A stretch of DNA of 9,089 nt from JAHJRN01 sp043805355 (lineage in GTDB: Bacteria > Patescibacteriota > Patescibacteriia > 2-12-FULL-60-25). Below are positions 1 to 6,561 of this stretch, piece after piece; position 1 is the first letter of the stretch; each line of letters opens with the position of its first letter. The notes under the pieces were generated by a model. That model was not told where the DNA came from. It worked only from the letters and a program-made list of their open reading frames with translations, and did not search any database. The stretch is from the NCBI GenBank assembly GCA_043805355.1, contig JAZDIB010000010.1, positions 1-9,089 of the forward strand, given 5' to 3'. The translations under genes were made by a program, and so were the position numbers.

Positions 1-1446
1 GCGGAGCGAGAAGACCGTGCCGAGCGCCTGACGCGCGACCCATCCGAACCCGAACAGCGCGATGCTCGCCGCGAGCGTCTTGGCGAACGAGAGCGCGACG
101 TCGCCGGCGCCGAGCGCCTTCTTGCGCGTATGCAGGAGCCACCAGAGCATCACGAGGTTCAGGAACGATGCGGTGCTGAACGCGAGCGCGAGGCCGATGA
201 TGCCGAGCGGTCCGCGCAGGAGGATGGCGAGGGTCAGGTTGAACGCCTCGGCGATGACGCCGGCGAGGAGCGGCGTCCACGTGTCCTGCAGGGCGTAGAA
301 CGCGCGGGCGAGGAGCGGGACGAGCGCCTGGAACAGCATGGACGCGGAGAAGATGCCGAGCACCTCCGCGGTCCGGATCGTGTCGCTCCAGTCGAACACG
401 CCGGCGCCGAGCACGAGCCGGACGATCTGCGCGCGGAGGAGGAAGAAGACGACCGTGGACGGCACGATGAGGAAGATGACCTTGCGCGTCGCGGACGCCA
501 GCGTGGACCGAAACTCCTCGTCATGCTTCGCGCCGGCCGCATGCGCGAGGGTCGGGAACGCGGCGACAGCGAACGCGATGCCGAAGATGCCGATGGGGAA
601 GGACTGGAGGTTGTTCGCGAGGTTGAACACGGCGATGGAGCCCGCGGAGAGCGCGGACGCGAGCGCGAGGAGCACGACCAGGTTGATCTGCGAGACGGCA
701 AGGCCAGCGGTGCGCGGCGCCATGAGCCAGAGGATGCGGCGCACGCCCTCGGCGCGGAGCGACGGCGCCGGAATGCGTCGGAGCCCCATGCGTAGCGCGA
801 CCGACGCCTGGGTGATGAGATGGAGGAACGCACCGAGGACGACGCCCCAGGCCAGCCCCTCGAGCCCCATCACGGGCGAGAGGATGACGGCGCCGAAGAT
901 GATGTCGAGGTTATAGAGGACCGGCGCGAGCGCGAACGCGAGGAACCGCCGCGTCGCCTGCAGGATGCCGCCCATCACGGCCGAGAGGCCGAGGAAGAAC
1001 GGCGAGAGCGCCATGATGCGCGTCAGCCGGATGGTCACGTCGAGCTTCTCGGGCGAGAAGCCGGGGACGGTCATGGGCACGAGCGCCGGCGCGAAGATGA
1101 TGAGCGCCGCGCAGACGACCATCATGGTCGCGCCGACCACGGAGAGCACGCGCTCCGCGAGCCGCCAGGCTTCGTCCTTGCCGCGCGTCTCGAGGTATTC
1201 CGCGAAGACCGGAATGAATCCGGCCGAGAGCGCACCGAGGATGATGAGAGTGTAGAGGAGGTCCGGGAGCCGGAACGCGGCGTAATACATGTCGAGCATG
1301 TCGCCCGCACCGAAGGTGGAGGCGAGTACGCGGTCGCGCAGCACGCCGACAATGCGCGACGCGAGCGAGGCACCGCCCACGATGACGGCCGCGGCCGTCA
1401 CGCCGTTCGTCTCGCTGTGCCACCAGCGGAAGAGGATATTCTTCAT
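1..1446 (-). CDS. murJ: Lipid II flippase MurJ (MviN family), 3' end cut by window edge
   Basis: Polytopic inner-membrane protein of the MOP superfamily that moves lipid II across the cytoplasmic membrane for peptidoglycan synthesis. The frame is open from the ATG at 1446 to base 1: 482 residues with no stop, so roughly the last 30-60 residues of a typical 510-540 aa MurJ lie outside. Visible signatures are the N-terminal stretch SRIVGVLRDRVLASTFGAG (residues 30-48), the segment FRLPDLLYTLIILGALSAG (58-76), and the mid-protein SFPIGIFGIAFAVAAFP (from 282). Long hydrophobic stretches alternate with short basic loops throughout. The start is fixed by an ATGA overlap (4 bases) with the upstream glycosyltransferase, implying translational coupling. 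Oddity: compared by eye with E. coli MurJ, the pore arginines R18 and R24 are kept (R31, R37) but R52 and R270 are replaced (Y65/T66 and N279). The long plus-strand frames opposite are GC-driven shadows. Confidence 0.93.
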   Translation of the reverse strand, partial: MKNILFRWWHSETNGVTAAAVIVGGASLASRIVGVLRDRVLASTFGAGDMLDMYYAAFRLPDLLYTLIILGALSAGFIPVFAEYLETRGKDEAWRLAERVLSVVGATMMVVCAALIIFAPALVPMTVPGFSPEKLDVTIRLTRIMALSPFFLGLSAVMGGILQATRRFLAFALAPVLYNLDIIFGAVILSPVMGLEGLAWGVVLGAFLHLITQASVALRMGLRRIPAPSLRAEGVRRILWLMAPRTAGLAVSQINLVVLLALASALSAGSIAVFNLANNLQSFPIGIFGIAFAVAAFPTLAHAAGAKHDEEFRSTLASATRKVIFLIVPSTVVFFLLRAQIVRLVLGAGVFDWSDTIRTAEVLGIFSASMLFQALVPLLARAFYALQDTWTPLLAGVIAEAFNLTLAILLRGPLGIIGLALAFSTASFLNLVMLWWLLHTRKKALGAGDVALSFAKTLAASIALFGFGWVARQALGTVFSLR

Positions 1447-2195
1447 ACTTCGTCGCGCTCCGTCGATTCCGCGGGCGCCGTCGCGTCGCCGCCCATCTCG
1501 TACGGGAACGGCGGCTGGTCCTTGATCGATCCCTTCGTGAGCATGTACAGCTCACCGAAGATATACTTCAGCGCGATGCCGAGGCGTCCCTCCTTGTCGA
1601 GGCGACGCACCGACGCGGCAATGGGATGCGACCGGAGGATGCCGAAGCGATGGCCGTTCCTCGCCGCGCGCTGAACGTAGTCGTGGTCTTCCGCGAACAC
1701 GACCTCCTCATCGAAGCCCCTGATGCCCTCATGCGCATGCCGTCGGACGAGGATGCAGAAGCCGGGCGCATGCGGATTGACCTTCTCGGTCGCGATGGCG
1801 TATGCGTTATAGGCCTCATGTAGGGCGCGGTCGACGGGCCTGCGGCTCAACGGCTTCACCTTACAGGTCGCGACGTCGAGTTTCTTCCGCTCCATCTCGT
1901 CGAGGCAGTCGCCGAGGAACCTGGTGGACGACAGGAGGACGTCCGCGTCGAAGAACGCGATGACCTCGCCTGACGCATGCACGGCCCCCCTGTTCCGTCC
2001 CGGCCCCGGCATCCCGCCTTCGACGACGCGACATCCGTACGACCGCGCGATCTCCGCCGTCCTATCCGTGGAATGCGCATCCGCGACGATCACCTCGTAA
2101 TCGGAAAACGCCTGCCCCTTGATGGAATCGAGCAGCTTCGGGAGATGTTTCTCCTCGTTCTTCACCGGAATCACGATCGAAAGTTTCGGCATCAT
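1443..2195 (-). CDS. Family 2 glycosyltransferase (GT-A fold)
   Basis: A 250-residue soluble or membrane-associated glycosyltransferase that uses a nucleotide sugar to extend an envelope glycan or lipid-linked sugar; the acceptor cannot be read from sequence. The N-terminus LSIVIPVKNEEKHLPKLLDS (5-24) is the classic GT2 opening. VADAHSTDRT (37-46) is the nucleotide-binding turn, FFDADV (81-86) holds the metal-binding DXD (DAD, 83-85), and FAEDHDYVQRA (from 167) holds the ED pair (169-170) where the catalytic base usually sits. The C-terminus is polar, with no obvious transmembrane helix, so it differs from the dolichol-phosphate mannosyltransferase type with a membrane tail. It starts with ATG at 2195, inside an ATGA overlap with the upstream methyltransferase, and a second ATG follows directly. 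It ends in an ATGA overlap with murJ, so it is the middle gene of a tightly coupled operon. Confidence 0.9.
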   Translation of the reverse strand: MMPKLSIVIPVKNEEKHLPKLLDSIKGQAFSDYEVIVADAHSTDRTAEIARSYGCRVVEGGMPGPGRNRGAVHASGEVIAFFDADVLLSSTRFLGDCLDEMERKKLDVATCKVKPLSRRPVDRALHEAYNAYAIATEKVNPHAPGFCILVRRHAHEGIRGFDEEVVFAEDHDYVQRAARNGHRFGILRSHPIAASVRRLDKEGRLGIALKYIFGELYMLTKGSIKDQPPFPYEMGGDATAPAESTERDEV

Positions 2196-2659
2196 CGTTT
2201 CATGTCCATCGCCCAGATGGCGATGCCGGCCGCGACCCCGACGTTCAGCGACTCCTTGGTCCCCTTCCGCGCGATCATCACGATCCGGTCGCAGAGCGCG
2301 AGCAGGGAGGGCGGGATGCCCGTGACCTCGTTGCCGAGGAGGAGTGCGACGTGGTCCGACAGGGACGCCTCCGCGAGGTCTTCCGCGCCGTCCGCGATCT
2401 CAAGGCCGACGATCTCGACCTCATCCTCCTTCAACCGCCGGATCGCCTCACGGACGTCCGTGACGCGCTCCCAGGCGACGCCCTGCACGGCGCCGAGCGC
2501 GACCTTGAGCAGCTTCGGGTCAGGCGGTGCCGGCGTGTAGCCGGTCAACCAGAGCTTCGTGGCGCCGAGGAATTCGCAAGTACGGAACAACGCACCCGTA
2601 TTCTCCCGCGAACGGATGTCATTGGCAATCACGTGCAGGATACGTGGTGTCGTGGCCAT
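2192..2659 (-). CDS. TrmH/SpoU-family RNA 2'-O-methyltransferase
   Basis: A SPOUT-fold methyltransferase of 155 residues that transfers a methyl group from S-adenosylmethionine to a ribose 2'-OH in tRNA or rRNA; the exact target is not clear. Three SpoU motifs are visible: NDIRSRENTGALFRTCEF (13-30) with the conserved N and R, LLLGNEVTGIPPSLL in the middle of the C-terminal half, and KGTKESLNVGVAAGIAIW near the end, the knot region that binds the cofactor. It is short, lacking the N-terminal substrate-binding extension of RlmB-type enzymes, and so resembles TrmH/TrmL-like single-domain proteins. I chose the ATG at 2659 over the in-frame GTG at 2695. The GTG lies inside a good -35 hexamer, and the family normally begins only a few residues before the first motif. 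First gene of the operon with the glycosyltransferase and murJ; its stop overlaps the next start as ATGA. Confidence 0.9.
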   Translation of the reverse strand: MATTPRILHVIANDIRSRENTGALFRTCEFLGATKLWLTGYTPAPPDPKLLKVALGAVQGVAWERVTDVREAIRRLKEDEVEIVGLEIADGAEDLAEASLSDHVALLLGNEVTGIPPSLLALCDRIVMIARKGTKESLNVGVAAGIAIWAMDMKR

Positions 2660-2695
2660 CCGGGCCAAGATAGCAGGGTCCGGCCGACGTGTCAC
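2659..2695 (-). promoter_or_regulatory. Sigma70-like promoter of the trmH-like/GT2/murJ operon, probably leaderless
   Basis: On the minus strand the -35 box is GTGACA (2695-2690, 5 of 6 to consensus). It is followed by a 17-bp spacer and the -10 box TATCTT (2672-2667, 4 of 6), preceded by TGC, an extended -10. Only seven bases separate the -10 box from the ATG at 2659, so transcription would begin at or one base before the start codon. No Shine-Dalgarno sequence precedes either possible start, in keeping with a leaderless message. Confidence 0.6.
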
Positions 2696-2733
2696 GGGAT
2701 GGACGGTCCGGGTCAGAAGGAAGGGAATAACGG

Positions 2734-2755
2734 AAAAGCCCCATGAGGATGGGGC
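2734..2755 (-). terminator. Rho-independent terminator after the hypothetical gene
   Basis: Perfect 7-bp stem (2738-2744 with 2749-2755) and a 4-base loop. Read on the minus strand, it is followed by TTTT (2737-2734) and then a T-rich stretch. It lies 9 bases past the stop codon at 2765 and separates this gene from the promoter of the trmH-like operon downstream. Confidence 0.85.
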
Positions 2756-2764
2756 CTGAGAGGG

Positions 2765-3256
2765 TCAGCGGTCGAGGGGGACGACGGGGAAGCGGCAGCG
2801 GGCGCCGAACGGACCGGATGCGGGGACGAGCTGAAGGCAGGGTTCGTTCGCATCGTAGGTGAAGGCGGAAATGACGAACGGATTCCGGCCGATCATCGTC
2901 TCCGACCCGAGGGCGACGAATTCGAACGCGAGCTGGATATACCCGTAACAGAACAGGAAACTGATGAGCTCCTGATCCATGAGGGGACGCACGCGGCGCT
3001 CCGCCATGCAAGCGAGGATGTCAGCCGATGTCGCCACGCGACCCGGGTGGAAGATGTCCACGTTGTAATTCCGCGGACCCGTCCCGACATCCGCACATGC
3101 CTGTATCGGCAGAAATTCCATGTGTTCCAAGTAGGCGGGACAGCCCCCCTTGAAGAGCTTCGCCACGAATTCAGGCGGATGCCTGATGTAGGAAACATGG
3201 ATGAACAGCTCGTAGATCCCGAGCGCGCTCGCGAATTCCCTATCGCTGCACATCAT
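2765..3256 (-). CDS. Hypothetical protein, 163 residues, monocistronic
   Basis: I do not recognise a characterised family. No signal peptide or clear transmembrane helix is seen, so a soluble cytoplasmic protein is likely. The middle has polar and cysteine-containing stretches (GGCPAYLEHMEFLPIQACAD). The C-terminal part reads FEFVALGSETMIG, then a hydrophobic stretch and a short basic end (RCRFPVVPLDR). That 'VALGS ... R.L.L ... RF' pattern recalls, from memory only, small uncharacterised proteins common in Patescibacteria. The start is the ATG at 3256 because GGAGG (3268-3264) sits seven bases upstream. An in-frame ATG at 3283 would add nine residues (MQPEPGGDP) but has no ribosome site. The gene has its own promoter and a strong terminator, so it is expressed alone, and it diverges from the rlmD-like gene. 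It is a real gene with unknown function. Confidence 0.75.
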   Translation of the reverse strand: MMCSDREFASALGIYELFIHVSYIRHPPEFVAKLFKGGCPAYLEHMEFLPIQACADVGTGPRNYNVDIFHPGRVATSADILACMAERRVRPLMDQELISFLFCYGYIQLAFEFVALGSETMIGRNPFVISAFTYDANEPCLQLVPASGPFGARCRFPVVPLDR

Positions 3257-3263
3257 GGGATCG

Positions 3264-3268
3264 CCTCC
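3264..3268 (-). promoter_or_regulatory. Shine-Dalgarno site GGAGG that decides the start of the hypothetical gene
   Basis: Minus-strand GGAGG with a 7-base gap to the ATG at 3256. It is the best ribosome-binding site in the window, and it argues against the longer start at 3283. Confidence 0.8.
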
Positions 3269-3301
3269 AGGTTCGGGTTGCATTCAAAGGACCATGGCCG
3301 C

Positions 3302-3330
3302 ATTACGGCAGAATCCGACGGACGCGTCAA
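3302..3330 (-). promoter_or_regulatory. Promoter of the hypothetical gene (divergent pair, left half)
   Basis: Minus strand: -35 TTGACG (3330-3325, 5 of 6), a 17-bp spacer, and -10 CGTAAT (3307-3302, 4 of 6) preceded by TGC, an extended -10. The predicted start is near 3295, giving a leader of about 40 bases that holds the GGAGG site. Seven bases separate its -35 from the -35 of the opposing rlmD-like promoter. Confidence 0.55.
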
Positions 3331-3337
3331 GATATGC

Positions 3338-3372
3338 ATGACAAGAACAGCGGAATCCGCTACGCTCGCCCC
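3338..3372 (+). promoter_or_regulatory. Promoter of the rlmD-like gene, probably leaderless (divergent pair, right half)
   Basis: Plus strand: -35 ATGACA (3338-3343, 5 of 6), exactly 17 bp spacer, and -10 TACGCT (3361-3366, fitting TAnnnT). Six bases then lead to the ATG at 3373, which places transcription start on the A of the start codon. No Shine-Dalgarno sequence precedes the ATG. The spacer holds a perfect 11-bp odd palindrome, GCGGAATCCGC (3350-3360), directly before the -10. Confidence 0.55.
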
Positions 3373-4710
3373 ATGAAATTCGGCGACCGGGTGACCGGGA
3401 CCATCCAAGGCTACGACGAGAAGGGACGCGGCGCGGCGGACACACTGTCGGTGCCGTTCACGTGTCGCGGCGACGAGATCGCCGCGACGTTCATGAAGCG
3501 CGACAAGGGACGGAAGATCCTCCGGCTCGAGAGCGTCGCGACGTCAGGACCGGACCGCGTGCCGACGCCGTGCCCGCATGCCGGCTCCTGCGGCGGATGC
3601 CTCTGGCAGCACATCGCCTATGACGCGCAGCTCCGCGAGAAGCGCGACCGCGTGAACGCCGCGTTCGCCGCCGCCGGATACGAGGAACGCGTCGGTGAGG
3701 TCGTGCCGTGCGGCGAGCCGTTCCACTACCGCAACCGCATGGATTACGCGGTCGGGTGGCAAGGGACCATCGGCCTCAAGGAATACGGTTCATGGAACCG
3801 CTATCTCGACCTCTCGACGTGCCTTTTGCTCGACGAGGAGACGCCTGCCATCCTCGATGCGTGCCGGACGCTCATGCACGACCTGCCGCTCGAGCCGTGG
3901 GACGCGCGCGACCATCATGGACAGTTCCGCTACGTCGTCATCCGCCGCGGCAAGAACACGGGGCAACGCATGATCACGCTCGTCGTCTCGGACGTGGGGC
4001 GTATCGACGCAGCCGCACGCGCGACCATCCTGGAACGCCTCTCCCCGCTCTGCACGTCGCTCCTCCTCGGCGAACAGCCCAAGATCACGGACCTCTCCCT
4101 CGTCGAACGCGTCGAGACGCTGAAGGGCGAACCGTGGATCGAAGAGGCGGTGAACGGTGTCCGCTACCGCATCGCGCCCAACTCCTTCTTCCAGACGAAC
4201 ACCGACATGGCCGCGAAGCTGCAGGAGATGGTGCTCGGCCATGTCGCCGACGGTCCGCGCCATTCCGTCCTCGACCTCTACTGCGGCCTCGGGTTCTTCG
4301 GCATCGCGCTCGCGAAACGCGACCCGGCCATCGGCGTCTACGGCTTCGAGATCGACGCGGAAGCCATCGGCCTCGCGGCCTCGAACGCGGAAGCGAACGG
4401 GGTCAACGACCGCTGCTCGTTCACGTCAGGTCCGGCCGAGGACCTGTCGTGGAAGGACATCGCCGCGGACACCGTCATCCTCGATCCGCCGCGTGCCGGA
4501 TTGCATCCGCGCGTGCTCGCGACCGTGCTCGAGAAGAGACCGGCGCACATCGTCTACGTCTCGTGCAACTACCGCCGACTCGTCGAGGAGATGAAGGACT
4601 TCAAGAAACACTACCGTGTGGAATCCGTCGCGGCGCTCGATCTCTTCCCGCACACGCCGCACGTGGAGGTCGTGGCAAAACTCGTCAGGAACGTGCCTTT
4701 CGGCATATAG
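3373..4710 (+). CDS. rlmD: 23S rRNA uracil-C5 methyltransferase, RlmD/RumA family (TrmA superfamily)
   Basis: A 445-residue SAM-dependent enzyme that methylates C5 of a uracil in 23S rRNA, acting in the cytoplasm during ribosome assembly. The N-terminal 55 or so residues (KFGDRVTGTIQGYDEKGRG) form a TRAM-type RNA-binding domain. Cysteines C67, C73, C76 and C150 match the four 4Fe-4S ligands of RumA. The C-terminal Rossmann domain shows FFQTN, DLYCGLG (301-307, SAM binding), DPPRAG (371-376) and YVSCN with the catalytic nucleophile C398. A glutamate near the C-terminus (HVEV) would be the base. Family assignment is firm, but U1939 (RlmD) versus U747 (RlmC) or the dual RlmCD target cannot be settled by eye. 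The start at 3373 is preferred to the in-frame ATG at 3334, which lies upstream of the -35 box, because the TRAM domain begins there and a promoter ends six bases before it. era follows after 10 bases. Confidence 0.92.
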   Translation: MKFGDRVTGTIQGYDEKGRGAADTLSVPFTCRGDEIAATFMKRDKGRKILRLESVATSGPDRVPTPCPHAGSCGGCLWQHIAYDAQLREKRDRVNAAFAAAGYEERVGEVVPCGEPFHYRNRMDYAVGWQGTIGLKEYGSWNRYLDLSTCLLLDEETPAILDACRTLMHDLPLEPWDARDHHGQFRYVVIRRGKNTGQRMITLVVSDVGRIDAAARATILERLSPLCTSLLLGEQPKITDLSLVERVETLKGEPWIEEAVNGVRYRIAPNSFFQTNTDMAAKLQEMVLGHVADGPRHSVLDLYCGLGFFGIALAKRDPAIGVYGFEIDAEAIGLAASNAEANGVNDRCSFTSGPAEDLSWKDIAADTVILDPPRAGLHPRVLATVLEKRPAHIVYVSCNYRRLVEEMKDFKKHYRVESVAALDLFPHTPHVEVVAKLVRNVPFGI

Positions 4711-4711
4711 T
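4682..4711 (+). promoter_or_regulatory. Possible internal promoter for era
   Basis: TATAGT (4706-4711, 5 of 6 to the -10 consensus) overlaps the rlmD-like stop codon. TCGTCA (4682-4687, 4 of 6) lies 18 bp upstream. It could give era extra transcription with a leader of only a few bases. It may equally be chance in a cotranscribed pair. Confidence 0.25.
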
Positions 4712-4720
4712 AGGAAACGT

Positions 4721-5581
4721 ATGGCGACGAAATCAGGATTCGTGATGCTGGCCGGGCGGTCGAACGTGGGGAAATCCACGCTCTTGAACGCGCTCGTCGG
4801 CTCGAAAGTCGCCATCGTCACGCCGAAACCGCAGACGACGCGACGTCCGGTGCGCGGCATCCTGAACGACCCGCGCGGCCAGATCGTGTTCGTGGACACG
4901 CCCGGCGTCTTCATCGGGCGCACCGACTTCGTATCGCGCCGGCTCAACGAGTTCGTGAAGGAGACGCTCGAGGGCGTGGACGCCATCGTCTACGTCATGG
5001 ACCCGACGCGCGAGCCCGGCATCGAGGAGGAAGCCATCCGCACGATGCTCCAGGCGACGGACGTCCCCATCATCGCGGTCGTGAACAAAAGCGACCTGCC
5101 GACCGAGTCACGGCCGAACCGCCAGGAGAACCTCGACGCCGACGTGGGACAGATCCAGACCATCGAGATTTCGGCGGCGCGCGGGAGCGATCTCAACCGG
5201 TTGACCGACGCGCTCTTCGCGGTCCTGCCCGAAGGCGACCACATGTATCCCGACCTCCAGATCACGGACATCCGGCACAAGGACTGGCTCGAGGAGCTCA
5301 TCCGCGAGAAGGTCTTCCTCTCGCTCGAGAAGGAACTCCCCTACACCGTGAAGGTCTCCATCGACGATATCGAGGTGCGCGAAGACGGCTCGCGGTACGT
5401 GGTCGGCACCATCTGGACGACGGATGAACGCTACAAGCGGATGATCATCGGCGCGAAGGGTTCCAAGATCAAGGACATCGGCATGAAGGCGCGCAAGGAA
5501 CTCGAAGAGGCCCTTCAGGCGAAGGCCTTCCTGGACCTCACCGTGAAGGTCGACCCCAAGTGGCAGGAGCGGTTCGCCTGA
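4721..5581 (+). CDS. era: GTPase Era (16S rRNA/30S maturation)
   Basis: A 286-residue GTPase that binds the 3' end of 16S rRNA and chaperones 30S assembly. The G domain has G1 GRSNVGKS (12-19), G2 QTTRRPVRG (38-46), G3 DTPG (59-62), G4 NKSD (122-125) and G5 SAA (151-153). A C-terminal KH domain follows, with MIIGAKGSKIKDIGMKARK carrying the GxxG loop as GAKG where many Era proteins read GKGG. Length is close to the usual 290-300 residues, so the gene is complete. The ATG at 4721 places the G1 loop at the expected distance from the N-terminus. An upstream in-frame ATG at 4616 would overlap the rlmD-like gene by 95 bases and is rejected. A weak AGGA (4712-4715) lies five bases before the start. 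It is 10 bases downstream of the rlmD-like gene, pairing two ribosome-maturation functions. Only 3 bases separate its stop from the convergent gene. Confidence 0.95.
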   Translation: MATKSGFVMLAGRSNVGKSTLLNALVGSKVAIVTPKPQTTRRPVRGILNDPRGQIVFVDTPGVFIGRTDFVSRRLNEFVKETLEGVDAIVYVMDPTREPGIEEEAIRTMLQATDVPIIAVVNKSDLPTESRPNRQENLDADVGQIQTIEISAARGSDLNRLTDALFAVLPEGDHMYPDLQITDIRHKDWLEELIREKVFLSLEKELPYTVKVSIDDIEVREDGSRYVVGTIWTTDERYKRMIIGAKGSKIKDIGMKARKELEEALQAKAFLDLTVKVDPKWQERFA

Positions 5582-5584
5582 CCG

Positions 5585-6544
5585 CTACTCCTGGACGTCG
5601 ATCAGTTCCGTGACCTCGTAGCCGACGAGGGCTTTGAGCGTGCCGACGCCCGTAAAGAGGTCGCCGGTCCCGCTGGCGACCGGGTTCAACGTCGCTTTGA
5701 GCACGAGCGGATTCTGGCGGTTGTTGAGCACCACGATATCGCCGAACCAAGTGCGCGCCTTGATGACCTCGACCTTCACGTCCTTGCCGTTCACCTTGAG
5801 CGGCCACTCCGAGACCTCGGCCTCGCCTTCGAGCTTGAAGACGTCCGTCCGGCTCCCGGCCTTCTCGACTTGCCCCTGGAGCGCGGCGAACGCCTCGCGG
5901 AATCCCGCGAGTTTCGCGACGGTACCGTTGATGGTCGCGTCGAGCATGCCGAAATCGAGCGTCGCGATATGGTTGCGCGACAGCGACTGGAACACGTCAT
6001 CCGAAAGCCAGATGCCGGACGTGCCGAGTGCGGTCGCGGTCGTCTTGTCCTCGGGCCAGAACGCCGGGAGGTAGAGACTGTGCCCGTCGACGAGGTTGAA
6101 GCCGCTGATCGTCCCTTGGCTGACCTGCTCGACCATGACCGGTTCCGGTTCGGCCTTCTTCTGCTTCCGGGCCTCCGCACGCGCCGCGATCGAAGACTCC
6201 GACTCCACCATGGTCGCGAGCTTCCATTCGACGTCCGCGATATTCATGGGCGCGAACCGCTTCAGCACGATGATGCGCGTCCCCTCCTTGTCCTCCCCCG
6301 CGAGCGCGGCCGCGAGCTTGGCGCCGAAGCCGAGGAACGTCTGGCGCATCTCGATGACGCTTCCGGGGACGAAGTTGATCTTCTTCGTGACCTCCGCGGG
6401 GCTCTCGTCCCCGAAGGTGGACGTCGTGGGTCCGGCGTATTCCGCGAGGCGGTCGAACGGCCTGATGCATCCCCAGCCGGCGACGGCGAAGGCGATGAGG
6501 ACGAAGGTCGATTGCGCGAGGAGGCGTGTGGGATTCGGACGCAT
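5585..6544 (-). CDS. Unknown membrane-anchored or lipoprotein-like exported protein
   Basis: A 319-residue protein with no family I can name. The N-terminus has basic residues (R2, R7), then a hydrophobic stretch (about 12-25) ending in AVAGWGC with C26. This looks like a lipoprotein signal, but the lipobox is poor (G-W-G before C), so it may be a lipoprotein with a relaxed motif or be held by an uncleaved helix. The rest is predicted to lie outside the membrane: an initial mixed region (VTKKINFVPGSVIEMRQTF), a charged linker (EARKQKKAEPEPV, about 145-160), then a C-terminal half rich in alternating hydrophobic residues suggesting beta strands, ending in GYEVTELIDVQE. The ATG at 6544 is chosen because coding upstream of it is not protein-like and a small gene ends at 6562. 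No Shine-Dalgarno sequence is visible. It is the second gene of a two-gene unit with the 46-residue membrane protein. Expression and product seem real; function is unknown. Confidence 0.75.
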   Translation of the reverse strand: MRPNPTRLLAQSTFVLIAFAVAGWGCIRPFDRLAEYAGPTTSTFGDESPAEVTKKINFVPGSVIEMRQTFLGFGAKLAAALAGEDKEGTRIIVLKRFAPMNIADVEWKLATMVESESSIAARAEARKQKKAEPEPVMVEQVSQGTISGFNLVDGHSLYLPAFWPEDKTTATALGTSGIWLSDDVFQSLSRNHIATLDFGMLDATINGTVAKLAGFREAFAALQGQVEKAGSRTDVFKLEGEAEVSEWPLKVNGKDVKVEVIKARTWFGDIVVLNNRQNPLVLKATLNPVASGTGDLFTGVGTLKALVGYEVTELIDVQE

Positions 6545-6561
6545 AGGTGTTCTAGGAGACG

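Noticed and set aside
130..1674. Long plus-strand open frames opposite murJ and the glycosyltransferase (to 221 and 284 residues)
   Set aside because: Their products are almost all R, E, D, A and H, typical of GC-rich antisense shadows, while the minus strand encodes a clear MurJ and GT2.
2660..2695. GTG at 2695 as the start of the trmH-like gene
   Set aside because: It overlaps a -35 box, has no ribosome site, and adds 12 residues not expected before the first SpoU motif.
3708..4745. 345-residue plus-strand frame overlapping the rlmD-like gene
   Set aside because: Arg/Pro/His-rich low-complexity product with no motifs. It is the +2 frame shadow of the methyltransferase.
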